64,000 nt of DNA from NCBI GenBank assembly GCA_023055355.1, contig JALJCS010000004.1, positions 15,716,001 to 15,780,000 of the forward strand, given 5' to 3'. The translations under genes were made by a program, and so were the position numbers. Of the stretch, positions 1-11,250 are shown in pieces (position 1 is the stretch's first letter; the number at the start of each line of letters is the position of its first letter). The notes under the pieces are model-generated. The model had not been told where the DNA came from. It searched no databases and saw only the letters and a program-made list of their open reading frames with translations. Source of the stretch: Agelaius tricolor. Taxonomy: Eukaryota > Chordata > Aves > Passeriformes > Icteridae.

Positions 1-1689
1 CAAACAAAGTGATAGATCCTGGGATTGGAGAGGTCTGACTTAATAAGATACCTTTTATGTTCTTATGTCCAATGAATTACTGTTGGTATGTAAACTCACA
101 CAGACACACACAACATCTTATGCAACAGCAGCACAGACAAGCCCTGTGTTTCTAGAGATGTTGGAAAGTCTATGTTTTAAAAGTCATGGTTGCATATACC
201 CATGTATTTTAGAACAAAAATTATTACTCTCTTTGTTATTACTGCACAGGGAAAAAGTGAGAACTATGTGCCATGGTAAGTCCAAAACAGCAGCTTCATG
301 GTAATACCTATGGTACACTGGAAAGGTGTATTAGTGTTTCAGGGCTTCATTAAACTGGGGAGACAGAGTTGTACAGGTAGCACCAGGTTCCCCAAAAGCA
401 TGCACATCCACTCAGAAACACAGTCACTACTGTCTCTTTTGTGGCTGCTCACAGATACTTATATGAGCATCTACTTGAAAGGTGCCATATTAATAATTTT
501 AAACAGATATACTTTAAAATAATCTCCAATAATTACATGCAAGGAAACATCATGAATTTTTAATAGGTTTTACTTACATGTATATCCAACTATTAATTTT
601 TACTTTTGTATTTAAAAAATGTTTTCCTATTTTTATTTTGTTTCTATATTTCAGCTATTTTGTTTCAGCTATTTTTTGTGTGGTAAATAGATTTTTTTGA
701 TTCTGTGGTCAAAGTACAGAGCTAAATTTTTTGTGATGCCCTAATTCTCGGCACAAATTTGTTTCAAAAAAGGTTTTCCTGGATTTCAAGCAATGACCTT
801 TCAAAAGCTTATCCTCTGTAGCAATTTCATCAAAATGAAACATATCCTAGAAAAACATACATATTTTAAGAAAAGGTTAAAATAAGAATGAGGAGGTTAC
901 TTTTGCTAGTCATATATAGAGGCCATAATGAGAAGGGGAATTTCATTAGCTGAAAGTCAAAAGGACTTAAGACGCATAAAATGATCATGAAAATATCAAA
1001 TCTCAGAATAAAGTAATAAAAGTGATGGGACTGAGACCATACCATTCAAGTCAGTTACAGTGAATTTTTCCACGCATTTGAATGGGAGCAGAATCAATTC
1101 CCTGAAAACTTCTGTTATCAATTACTTGAAACAATCTAATATTTCCCAGGGTCAAGAAGAATTTACTGTGAAAGAAATCCTTGACCCTAAAAAAAGTGCA
1201 TGTTATAGCTGTTGTGGTAAATGGTACCAACCCACACACCACAATGGAGCCTCTTGGTACTGCTGCAGAAAAGGAAGACTCGCTTTGACGGGAAGCTGCT
1301 TTTAATTTTCTCGGGGGAAAAAAATGTTACTTTGAAGTATTGTAGGCTTGACATTTTTGGCAGATAACTTGAGGAAGTGCTGGTATGCATTTAAGTGCCT
1401 TATGCATCTACTCACTGGTACTCAGTTTTAATGAGCACATGTGTATCTATCAAAATAGACCTTGAACCTGAAAACTTAAGCCAGGCACTTAGAGAAACTT
1501 GTCCTGTCTGCTCTGCCACTTCTAAACAATCTTTTATCATTGGTAGATGATATAAGTGAGCCTGATACCAAACAGGGGTCAGATACAGTTTCAGGAAACT
1601 GTCGTATCCTTCTTCACGTCATTAATAATAGAAAGAGCATGCACAGCCAGGAAGCAGAAGCTGGGGCTGTTTTCATTATTACTCTACAG
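1..1689. other. AT-rich region upstream of MINAR2 coding start
   Basis: No recognisable coding exon, interspersed repeat or CpG island is visible here. The sequence is AT-rich, and the open frames are short and resemble nothing known. Because a good splice acceptor sits at 1688-1689, just before the MINAR2 start codon, this stretch may be an intron that follows an untranslated exon lying further upstream. No first exon or promoter can be pinpointed from sequence alone. Confidence 0.5.
1688..1689 (+). other. MINAR2: Candidate splice acceptor in the MINAR2 5' leader
   Basis: A pyrimidine-leaning run ending in CTCTACAG stops 9 bases before the MINAR2 ATG, so the coding exon could begin at 1690. 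This would leave a 9-base leader on this exon and imply an upstream untranslated exon. It would also remove the in-frame upstream ATG at 1639 from the mRNA. This is inferred from the motif only; no transcript data were available. Confidence 0.45.
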
Positions 1690-1698
1690 CACAGAAAC

Positions 1699-1863
1699 AT
1701 GGACCTCTCCGTTTTGCCAAACAACAACCATCCTGATAAATTCCTGCAACTGGAGGTTAAATCTTTAGTGAAAAACTCTGCCTTTTTACCAGCCAACTGG
1801 GCAAAATTCCCAGAAGCAGCTTTACCTGGAGTGCAGCAGTGGCACAACAGGATCTATTTACAG
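1699..1863 (+). CDS. MINAR2: MINAR2 coding exon 1 (residues 1-55)
   Basis: This is the first coding exon of MINAR2 (formerly KIAA1024L), a small membrane protein of the MINAR / UPF0258 family. In mammals, loss of MINAR2 causes deafness, and the protein has been linked to NOTCH2 binding and cholesterol handling in sensory hair cells. The exon encodes 55 residues starting MDLSVLPNNNHPDKFLQL, which I recognise as nearly identical to the start of mammalian MINAR2. The ATG at 1699 has a strong context, with A at -3 and G at +4. The exon ends in CAG followed by the donor GTAAGG, in phase 0. An in-frame ATG at 1639 would add 20 residues. I rejected it because the family starts at MDLS and because a splice acceptor lies between the two ATGs. 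Splice sites and homology agree, so the identity is secure. Confidence 0.93.
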
Positions 1864-3109
1864 GTAAGGTCTAAAGGAGGCTGACATGTTCCTGATTTTT
1901 CTACCTTGTTTTAAAGTTCAGGAGAAAAATTACATGATGGTGACAGTTCAGCAGTAATTCAGCTTCCTGCATCTCTTAATCGGCATCCTTAATATTACTG
2001 TGAATTTTCCCATGGACATCAGCAAGGATCAGGCTCCATGAGAATAGTAACTTTCTTCAGGGGGGGTCCACAGACATTTTTCAGTGTATTAGGATTTCTA
2101 CTGCTCTTTGTAACATTTTCATTGCATTTTCCAGAAAGTGTACTGAAGTCAAATACCACTTAATTGTACTGAAGTTGTGTGTGAAATATGCTCTCTGAAG
2201 TGAGAAAAGCCCCAGATTTAAAACTGAAAGTGAAGTGATATCCCTTAAACTTGATGAAAAGGCACATTAGAGGGACATTAGAAATACTTGCTACAAATGT
2301 ATATATCTACATAGCTCACCATAACTTCCTTTTTATTTTCCTTATTTTTTTTCCCCTCATTCAACTTTGGCCTTCCCGGTACACTGAAAGACAACTGTTG
2401 AAAGTGGGAAACATGCTGACTGCATTAATCCAGGTTATTATATAGTGGTAGCAGCAGTTTCTTGGTAAAAATGTAAATGTGCACTGCCTAGCAGAGGCCC
2501 TGGAGCTGGCGGAGGAGAAGTTCATGTCTGGATCCGCAGCAGTACAGCTGCATCAGCTCGCACCCCTCTGGGCCCCACTTGCTGCTCCACAGTGCTCCTT
2601 CCCTGCTGCCCAGGGAGCCCCTCGCCTTTCCCCACCCCTTGCATGAGCAAAAGCTCCAAGGTCTGGTTCTTGTCAAGGGATGGAGACATACGTAAGTGGT
2701 TGGGGGTGAGGGGAGTGATGGAGAAGGGTCTACATTCTCAGGATCCTTAGTATGGGAATCTGATTCCCCAGGGAAATGAGGACTAAGAGCCAAAAAAGCT
2801 TGAACCTGGGGGAAGGGAGAAGAGTGATGCTGAAAGTCTCCCACAGCTACTTCTTGTTGCACTTCTCCCTTTTCAGACATGTCTCCCCATCAGCTCTCTA
2901 ATCCCCTTTGCTCCCTCTCAGAGTCCATTCCAATCCTCTTCCAACTGCAAAAGTCCACCCCCCGTGATACCTGCTTCCATCCTCCCCCCCATTATATCCA
3001 CTTCCATGATTCCCCCTTACTTCCCCTAGCTTCTTCCCTGCCCCAGACACCCTTCCCTCTGCCTACGCCACCGCCTCCAGCCACTCTGTTCGTGTTGTAT
3101 AATCTTTGC

Positions 3110-3440
3110 TGGCGGCTCCCCAAGGAGAGCTGGGGCGGGGAACACGCGGTCGCCCGTAGTGTCCCATGCAAACAACCCTAACCAAGGGACGGAGCCTGAA
3201 GGATCCCAGACTATAGGGGATGGCGCAATGCTGGCCTCACCCCCTCCCCCCCATCCAAGCCCCTCTTTTATGCAGGAGGGAGGCAGCCACACACAGAGCC
3301 TCCGCAGCAGCAGGGATCCTTCTCCCCATTGTTGTCAATCAGGACGCGCTGTCACCGAGCCAGGGCTGCAGAGCTGCGGGAGGATTAAAAATGTGTAGGG
3401 AGCCCCGTGCTTTTTGACTTGCGCTCTGCTTTTTTGCCAC
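3110..3440. promoter_or_regulatory. GC-rich, CpG-containing patch in MINAR2 intron 1
   Basis: The stretch is clearly richer in G, C and CpG than its AT-rich surroundings. It carries a GGGGCGGGG GC-box-like run near 3132, an octamer-like ATGCAAAC near 3168 and a SOX-like CATTGTT near 3328. These short motifs occur by chance easily. The patch could be an internal promoter, an enhancer or simply a compositional island; the call rests on composition. Confidence 0.3.
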
Positions 3441-5148
3441 CAGCGAGAAGGTTTTCCTGGAACTCTGTGTCCCAGCCCGGGATGGCTGTTACAAAGGAAA
3501 TGTCTGTACTCACCATGACTCCAAAAATGGAGTTTGCAAAGTGGTATTATTTTATAAGTGTTAAACCTAGGATACAATCTAAACTTTTTAGTGTAGTCAC
3601 TAGAGAATTCAAACTGTTCAGATAAAATTCACTGTGCCATTCTCACTCCCTTACAAGCTTGCCTTCTTTTTCTCCTTTTGCTGACAATCAAATAAAGGGA
3701 AAAGTACTGATGAGTTCCAGACATTACAAGAAACACGATGGCACAGTGGAGAACTAATGGTGCAGGAATAACATATTTCACTTTAAGATGAGAGGGATAA
3801 TGGGGTTAAGGGTTAGTTAATTCAGAAATGGAAAAAGGGGGGATGGGAGGAGGAGAGAGAGAATTAATTTCAGAATATGTGCATGATCTAAATATTCCTA
3901 AAATCATTAAACCTTGAGAGTAGCCTAAATTCCCTCTTTAGAAGTTAATATTCTCTAAAGAAACTAATGCTACTCAGGTCTCCCTGTGCAAAGTGACTGC
4001 ACAGTGGTATGTTTGTGGTCTCTTCCAAACTTTTATTCTGAGATCACTTAAATTCAAAAGCAGTGAAGTGCTTATGTGTTTTCTCCACCTTTAGGTTTTA
4101 AAATTTGTTTCCATTATAAAAAGAAGCTTCATGTAATGACAGAAAACTCCTGGTCTTTCTCCTCACTTTCCTCTTTGGTATCAGGCAAACTGAACAGCTT
4201 CTCCGTTTAGCATGTACTTTCATCATCTACTTTGACTAAAACAAACCATAAAGCAGTCCAGGAATTTTGGCCCTTCCTTGTGAAAAGCAGCATAAAAAGC
4301 ACAGACTTTCTCCAGCAAATGTATCATTGCTGACCGCATTCTGCTCACCCTGACAATTTCCAGTTCTGCTGGACTCTCTGCCCCACAATGTGTTTTAATG
4401 CCCAGCACACACCAGAAGATTAATCTTCCATATCTGTTTCTCATGCATGTCTTCCCTGTAGTCAACCTGGTAGTTTTCTGCAATTCTCAGACTTCTCTTT
4501 CTTGTTTATATTTCCCATTTCTCCCCCCTATTTTTGGAAGACAGCAGAGAGCATTCAGTCTCAGCAGCATGCTACTTCTTGGCATGGTGTTTTTTTGGCC
4601 TTACATATGAGTTAATGCCTGTGTCCTGTCCTTGCTTGTTTCTCAGTATACCAGGACAAGAGGGTTTTTAAAAGTCTGTAAGTTAGGTGCCGGGTTAGAA
4701 TCACATCTTTGTCCCCTGGCTCATACGTGCATTACATATTTCCACTCTCTCCCTTATTCTTCCCTAGACATCTGCAACTGGCCACAATAAGAGCCAGCTG
4801 CAAGGTTTGCAGGAGCTTTGGTCTGAGACTGTACAGAAGTTTTTATATAATGCTCTCACAGCCCTGCAGAGCTGCATTGCCAATGACAGATAAAACAGCT
4901 TTTTAAATGAAACAATTCATTAGAAGAAGTAGTGTCAATAATGCACAATTTAAATAGTCCATATGAATATTCACTTTTGTCTAAATATTCCTGTCACTTT
5001 GGCTGAAGTGTTTGTAACCATCTACTGCTCTCTTTCCTGCCCATGTCTGGTGGCTTTTCAGTTTTGCAGTACCTGAGGCTGCCTTAATATCTCTGACAAG
5101 GAATCCAGATCCCCTTTATTTCCTTCTTTGAGAAAAGTTTCATGTCTG

Positions 5149-5585
5149 GAATCATAGAAAGGTTTGAGTGGGAAGGGACATCACAGGTCATCTGGTGCCA
5201 ACTCCACTGCATTATGCAGAGATGTCTTCCCCTTGAGCAGGTGTCTTCAGGCCAGCTTTGAACATTCTCAGGGATGGGGTATTCACAACTTCTCTGAGCA
5301 ACCTGTTCAAGTATCTCACCATCCTCACAAAGAATGCCATCCTTATAGCTAATCTAAACCGGTCCTCTTTCAGTTTAAAGCCATTTCCCTTGTCCTATTT
5401 CTATAAAAATTCTCTCTCCAGCTTTCTTGTCAGGCATCTGTATGTACTAGAAGGGTGCTACATGGTCTCTCTGTAGCCTTCTCTTCCCCAGGCTGAACAA
5501 CCCCAGCTCCCACAAATAGGAGAGGTGTTTCAACCCTCTGATCATTGCAGCCTTGTCTGAACCTGCTCAGGCTTCTCAGGAACCC
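5149..5585 (-). mobile_element. CR1 LINE fragment (3' end), minus strand
   Basis: Read on the + strand, this begins with the reversed CR1 tail motif (AATCATAGAA) and continues with the typical reversed 3'-region phrases. Examples are GGGATGGGGTATTCACAACT, AACCTGTTCAAGTATCTCAC and CCAGGCTGAACAACCCCAGC. CR1 is the dominant LINE of birds. The copy is truncated at its 5' end, is visibly diverged, and has no coding capacity left. Confidence 0.9.
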
Positions 5586-8500
5586 TTGATGTGAGCTGTC
5601 TGCCCTACTGTCTTTCCTATCTCCTTATGCCCCTTCAATTAATCCTTACCTTCCCAACTGCTTTTCCACTGCATTTCCTACGAGATGTGATTTGTTGAAC
5701 GAAGCTCTCAAGTGCTAATATTCTTCATAACAAAAGAGCTTTTAATTTTCCAAATGTCTAGCAACACCTATACAGTTGATACACAGGGATTCTTAGCTAC
5801 ACCCTAGAAGTTGTTTGCCTTCAAAATATTTCTCTATATCAGAAAAACGTCCTTATGAGGGTAGGGAGGGTCCTCCACAACCTCTTACAAGGCTTTTGCA
5901 CAACAGAGGGTTATATTATTAAACAAACCACTGTCGAATATAATGACCACCCTTCTAGTACCTGTCATCAGGATTGAGAAGGCTGTTATGAAACAAATCC
6001 TGTAGTGTTTGGTGGCTGTAAGTTTCTGTAGGACTGCCTTGGTTAAAAATTCTAGTTGTAGTAGCCCATCAACAGCATTTCTTACTTCCCCTGAGCATCA
6101 TTGCCAACATCAAGTGGAAACTGGGGCTGGCCATGGGAAGAGAAACTGGTTCTGTCTGGAGGGAAAGGAAAGAAAGGCTTGAGTTCCACGAAGTATATTT
6201 CCTTAATTTTTTATCTGTCTCTTTGTTGTCTTCTTTCAGGTGGATGGGCTTGAAACCAAGATCTAGCCTTAACTGTTGATGTCCTGGGTTTTGTGGGTGA
6301 TACCTCATATCACAGGCTGAGAAAATAATGGTTTGGCTCTTGGGCTGTTCAATGCTATTAACAACAATAGAAGTGGGAACAGAAGGATGAAGTCAAGATA
6401 AAAATGAGATAAAAATGTTTCCTAGTAATAAAAACTAAATTATTATTTATGTGTATTGTAAGGTATGCATAACTTGCATTATAAAATAATCAGCAAGAAA
6501 AAAACATGGAACAGGCACATGTTGACTCAGTAATGGAACTAACATCAACCCTCTATAGATCTCTGGGCTTTTCACAGAGTACTAGTACTTGCATGTGACA
6601 GCTCTCTGAGTCTGTCAAAGAAGAACATACTCTTCTCAGTGAAAAATGAGTTATTAACCAGTTATAACAGTGTTCTTGCTCATGAGCTATATGTAGATCA
6701 AACACAGTTATGTGTTTGCAGAGTTGAGCACTTTTCATCTTGTTAAATAAGTATTTCACAAACGTATTTCATCTACAATTTTTAGTGTTCTCCAAAACTA
6801 CTGCTTCTTTGAGTATTCACTATCCATTCCTTCCATTCAGTGAATAATAACATAAATCGCCTTTGATTTGTTCTGTTCCAGCTCATTCACACTGTCTTCC
6901 TATATTCAGTGTATATAGTATGAATTCTCTAATGGATATTGATACCTAAATTTACACTACTTTTCTCTTTCTTTGAACATTTGCTGCATGAGTCAGAGTC
7001 TGTGACAAAGGTTGGGAAGTGTCTCGAATCTTAAAAGAAAATGTAAAAAGGTAGCTTTTGCAACAGTTAATACTAGCAAGCATATTTTGCTTATCTAATC
7101 TTATGTTTCTCTGCTTCTAGAAATGCATTAGAGGAAGTAGTCTCAATATTTTTAATATTTCTTTGTATGATATCTTAGTCTTAAAACTTTTGGGGTTTGC
7201 ATGTCCTTACTTTTCCCTAACTAGTCTGTAGAACATATCTACCGCAGAAATTTTACAATCAAACATCTGCTGTACACAAGTACATTCTCCCAATTAGCTT
7301 GTCATTTCAATGTCTGTTCTCTAAAATTTCTGCCAACTATATCTTACCCCAAATTCTGGTCCAGCTCTCATGATAAAACCTGGTTGCCCCTCCCAATCTG
7401 TTCCCTCTCTTATGTCTGCTCCAAGCCACCACACTCTCCTCATGCCCATGAAAAGAAAGGTACTTCAGACAGTAGGGGAAAAAAATTTTGCTACAAAGCA
7501 CTGTTTTTATGAACAAATTTTTGCATTGTGCCATCTATTCCAAGTTTTGGAGGATTTTATGGAAAACAGCTTTGAAAATTACTGTCAAGTCACATTCTTT
7601 TCACAACATTTTAGCCTAGGGAGACCAATCAACCCCTGGTGAGACAGTTCGCGTTCTTCAACAAAATGTTCTCCAAGTTCAACTATTTAGCAAGCCTGAG
7701 GGAAGAGTCATTAAGGTCAATGACAAATCTTAAATAAGAAATAAAGTAAATAAAATAAAATGCAGTCAGAAAGAAAAGGCAGTTCAAAACACCAGCTCAG
7801 CTGAAATCTGGCCAGTACAGCCCAGAGGGCTTCAGTGCCAGCTGTAACTGCAATGCAAAGAGTAATATTATCAGGGGATGTGTGGAGGCTAAGGAACAAC
7901 ATGTGGAAATGATGAACTAACAGAAGGATGGGAGGTCGCTGAGGATCCACCCGCCTACTAATGGCAATTATTGATGGGAAACATGCTTAGTCACTTCTGC
8001 AGGATTTAGTGATAGGAATGCCAGCATAATGCTTCCTCCTAGAGTTTCTTAGACAAAGTCTGTTGTTTTCTCTTCTGCACCTTCACTTTCTGAGGGAAAT
8101 CAGTCCTTATGCTTCCTTCCACACTTGCCTGCCTCAGACTAATGTATATGAATCTATACATGCACACATGACACTGCAGTCATTAAGTAGGTGATGGCAC
8201 ACAGGACCTGATTTCCACTGAAAATGGATCCACCAGCCCACAAAGCGAGCAGAGAATTACTCAAGCAGAAGAAGCCAACAGTTTGCTATCATCTTAGGGA
8301 CCTTCACTGACTTGAGGAGGTGTCCAAGAAGCTCCCAAAGCCAGTGTGCAGGAGGTCAGATGCCCTGAGCTCCCACCAGAAAGGTGGAAGGAGAAGCAGG
8401 ACATGCCCCTAGCACTTTTGCAGTTGAAGTCCATCCAGCCTGGGGTACCTTAATGTTTGGAGATCTCAGTCAAAGTGAAAATTCAGGGAAAGTCATCCTT

Positions 8501-9182
8501 ACATGGAAGTAAGTTTCTCAGGACCTGTCTTCTTCATTGGCTGTTTACTATGCACACTTCACGTTACGGGCATTGTGCAGCAGGTGCTGCCCACATCTTT
8601 GTGATTTCTGAGAGCAGGAGAGAGGTGGGGATTGTCCCCTCCCAGCATACCTGACACAGGACCACTGGGTCAGGCCAAGGCTCCCCTTGACTCAACATAA
8701 AGTTCCTAAGGATAAAAGTATTTGTGAGTAGGGATGAATATGCTCTGTGTTGGTTCTAAAATCCTAAGAAATGGGAGAGGTGTTAGTATAAGACAAAGGC
8801 TTTGCAAAAAGCAGGTCTCTTAGGTAGCTGACACACTGTGGTGCCACAGATCAGTACCAGGTTAATTGAAAGTCTTGGGGACAGAAGGTTGGGACAAATC
8901 TTGAATAGCTTGGACTAGAGAGTCTGATTGCATTCCTCCAGGCAATTACAGATTGAAAAGTATCGTAACTACTATTTTACAGAACCCTAAAGAGGCCCTT
9001 AGTGCTGTTTTAAGAGGCAGCTTGTGACTTCTCAAAAAATATTATCCCACCAGGGCTGTTATTCTTCTTCCTCCCTTGACACCCACATGTTCTAAAAGGT
9101 CTTATTTAACAGCTTTTGTTACTGGGAGAATGCTCAGAAATTTAATTACCTCAGTTGAATGAAGAGCCTCTTCAACATCCTG

Positions 9183-9210
9183 ACACTCTTGATCTAGCAT
9201 TCAAGAGTGT
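9183..9210. repeat. Short inverted repeat, 10-bp arms
   Basis: ACACTCTTGA at 9183-9192 is the exact reverse complement of TCAAGAGTGT at 9201-9210, with an 8-base spacer. It lies about 470 bases before MINAR2 coding exon 2. A match this short can arise by chance in 64 kb. Confidence 0.6.
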
Positions 9211-9682
9211 GAACAGAACTGTGTAACTGTGTCACACCCCTGCTATCAGAGATGCATTTCCAGTTGAGGTTTTCACTTACACACCATTGCCCCTGTGATC
9301 ATTCTGCTTTGCCCTTTCATCTTTGCTCCTGCATCACACATCCATGGCTTCCACTAGAACTATAATGTTCTACTGCAGCTCTCCATAGCACTGTTTCACT
9401 AAAGCAGAGGTCTTCTTCCAGCAGGCATTGTAATGTCAGTTCACATTTGCAAAAGAATTTAATGTTCAGATTGTATCCACCTGCTTTCCCCAGAAGGAAG
9501 AAATCCGTCCAGAGTGAGCAGTCAGGCTCCCTTGCTGTAGAAGTTTGTCAGAAGGAGAAAAATGGTTGCATGTTCAGTTTTAAAATGATTCTGTTATATT
9601 ACAAGTAATAATTCTGGAAAGGGGCCTGTATTGTAGGTAATGCAAATGAAAGCCAGGTTCTGATCTAACTTGTGTCTTACAG

Positions 9683-9928
9683 AGAGAAAAGAGAACTGTC
9701 ACTGAGCTGCCAGGATTAGACTTGAACATAGTCAGTCAAGAAATAATAGACAAATCACTGGGGAAACACATTACTCCCATCACCCTGAAATCCACAATCA
9801 AGAGCAACCCACTGTACAGTGATATCCATGTGGATGATGACTGGGAGGAGAAGAAAAAGACCCCTTCCTGGACTGTGCAAGACTATGACAGACAGTCACT
9901 GCACTCTAACTTGGCCAGCCACATAAAG
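9683..9928 (+). CDS. MINAR2: MINAR2 coding exon 2 (residues 56-137)
   Basis: This is the middle coding exon, encoding 82 residues in phase 0 on both sides. It joins exon 1 to give the family-typical Q|REK junction. Recognisable parts are SNPLYSDI at about residues 96-103, an acidic-basic DDDWEEKKKTPSW stretch at 106-118, and the tyrosine- and histidine-containing QDYDRQSLHSNLASHIK at 121-137. These correspond to the conserved region before the membrane segment in mammalian MINAR2. The first half (residues 58-90) is much less conserved. The acceptor is TGTCTTACAG and the donor is AAG|GTAATT. The open frame continues into the intron to 10129, but that extension is intronic. The region is predicted to lie outside the membrane segment; its topology is not evident from sequence. 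Confidence 0.92.
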
Positions 9929-10751
9929 GTAATTGGCTGCTGTGCTGAGTTTGAGCAAGTGAATTGGTGTGATCTGTATGGTGCATGCATAAACCACTGT
10001 GCAGCCCTCTTGATCTTTAGGTGGGATTACAGAAGTAAATATGGACGTATTTCCTGGTACAGACATGACAATAACATGAGTGTGATCAGGAAAGAAGTCT
10101 ACATATCTAGTGAGATTCCAGGAATTTAAATTTTACAGTACATGACATCTGATGAGAGAAACTCTTAAACCACAACGCTGTACAACTCAGCTTCCCTGTT
10201 TACATAGGGAAGAGCTACAAATGTGGCACTTAAATACTATATAGTCACTTTATAACTGTTCATAGCAAAATTCTGTTATCAAATTACATCTGTTTTTCTC
10301 AGCCTCATCCACACTATACAGGCTCCTGCCTCCCTGTGGGTTGGCACAAATCACTTCTAGGATTACTTTAGTTTTTGGTTTGGTTTGGTTTGGGGTTTTT
10401 TTGCTGTTCCATTTTTTTGAAAAAGGACTCAGAACTCTGTTTATACAGCATGGCATCTTTTCTTGAGAAGACAACATGGTTTGTTCTGGGTTTTTAAACA
10501 CATTTCAATGGCTGGTGTCCTACTTTTGGTTCCTGGATGAAAAGTGTGGTTTTAATTTTCCCCAGTGGAACATTTGCAGCATCTGGAAAGTAGCACAACC
10601 TACATTCAAGTGAAAGTGTCTTGCATATGTGTTGTGATATCTTAAATTCATTAATCGGTGTCTGATGATAGCCAAAATATTTCTGCGTATGTTCTAATGA
10701 CTTTGTGTGTAGAAGGGAGAAACTGATTTCATTTTCTGATCTTTCTTCTAG
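9929..10751 (+). other. MINAR2: MINAR2 intron 2
   Basis: This is an 823-base intron with donor GTAATT and acceptor CTTTCTTCTAG. It holds a short GGTTT-type microsatellite at about 10374-10402 and no other recognisable element. Confidence 0.88.
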
Positions 10752-10931
10752 GAAAATCCTAATGATCTAAAGTTCTGGATGGGGGATATTTATACTCCTG
10801 GGTATGATACCTTGCTAAAAAAGAAGGAGCGAGAAAAAAAACATTCAAAATATTGCCGAATCATTCTGCTCATGATACTAGCCATTTGCATTCTAATTAC
10901 TGTAATCACACTTAGTATTTTACTTACTTAG
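10752..10931 (+). CDS. MINAR2: MINAR2 coding exon 3 (residues 138-196, stop TAG)
   Basis: The last coding exon encodes 59 residues and the stop codon. It begins ENPNDLKFWMGDIYTPGYDT, the most conserved block of the MINAR family, followed by a basic LLKKKEREKKHSK stretch at about residues 158-170. A single hydrophobic segment at about residues 173-195 (IILLMILAICILITVITL) comes next, and the protein ends ILLT. The arrangement predicts a single-pass, tail-anchored-like membrane protein with a long hydrophilic N-terminal part and almost nothing after the membrane segment. The total length of 196 aa is close to the human protein (about 190 aa). No frameshift or internal stop is present, so the gene appears intact. 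Confidence 0.93.
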   Translation, partial: ENPNDLKFWMGDIYTPGYDTLLKKKEREKKHSKYCRIILLMILAICILITVITLSILLT

Positions 10932-11250
10932 CTCAGCCAAATAATGATGATTTTTTTTAATAAATATTTTTATTAAATTATTTCCTTCTCTGGTTTTATT
11001 TGAATTCCATTTTTTTTTTGGTCACAAACACAATTCATTTGACGTCACTTCTTCAAAATATTCCTGTACAACATGGAGAATTGACCCTGAAAAGATACAA
11101 ATATTCTGTGCATGCCTGAATTTAAAAAGAAAACTATATTCTATCTTTTTTAGTGCCTTATTTAGTCTAGTGCTTTAAATCAGTATGTGTGGTATGTTAC
11201 ATATAGAGAACCAGCTGACTATTTGTTCTAATAAAGACCTACTACACTCT
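10932..11250 (+). terminator. MINAR2: MINAR2 3' UTR with two candidate polyadenylation signals
   Basis: An AATAAA hexamer at 10959-10964 lies only 28 bases after the stop codon. A second is at 11230-11235 and is followed by T-rich sequence (CTTTGTCTTTTT). Either could end the transcript; the second gives a more ordinary 3' UTR of about 320 bases. Usage cannot be decided from sequence. Confidence 0.55.

Larger units (their letters stand above)
1864..9682 (+). other. MINAR2: MINAR2 intron 1
   Basis: This intron of about 7.8 kb runs from donor GTAAGG to acceptor CTTACAG. It contains a minus-strand CR1 fragment at 5149-5585 and a GC-rich patch at roughly 2480-3440. Otherwise it is AT-rich sequence with no exon I can support. 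Open frames inside it, such as the 130-codon minus-strand frame at 2488-2880, show no family resemblance. A 10-bp-arm inverted repeat sits at 9183-9210. Confidence 0.85.

Noticed and set aside
1639..1698. Upstream in-frame ATG as the MINAR2 start
   Set aside because: The family start is MDLS at 1699, and a splice acceptor lies between the two ATGs.
2488..2880. 130-codon minus-strand open frame in MINAR2 intron 1
   Set aside because: Moderately GC-rich sequence without stops; no family resemblance or supporting splice signals.
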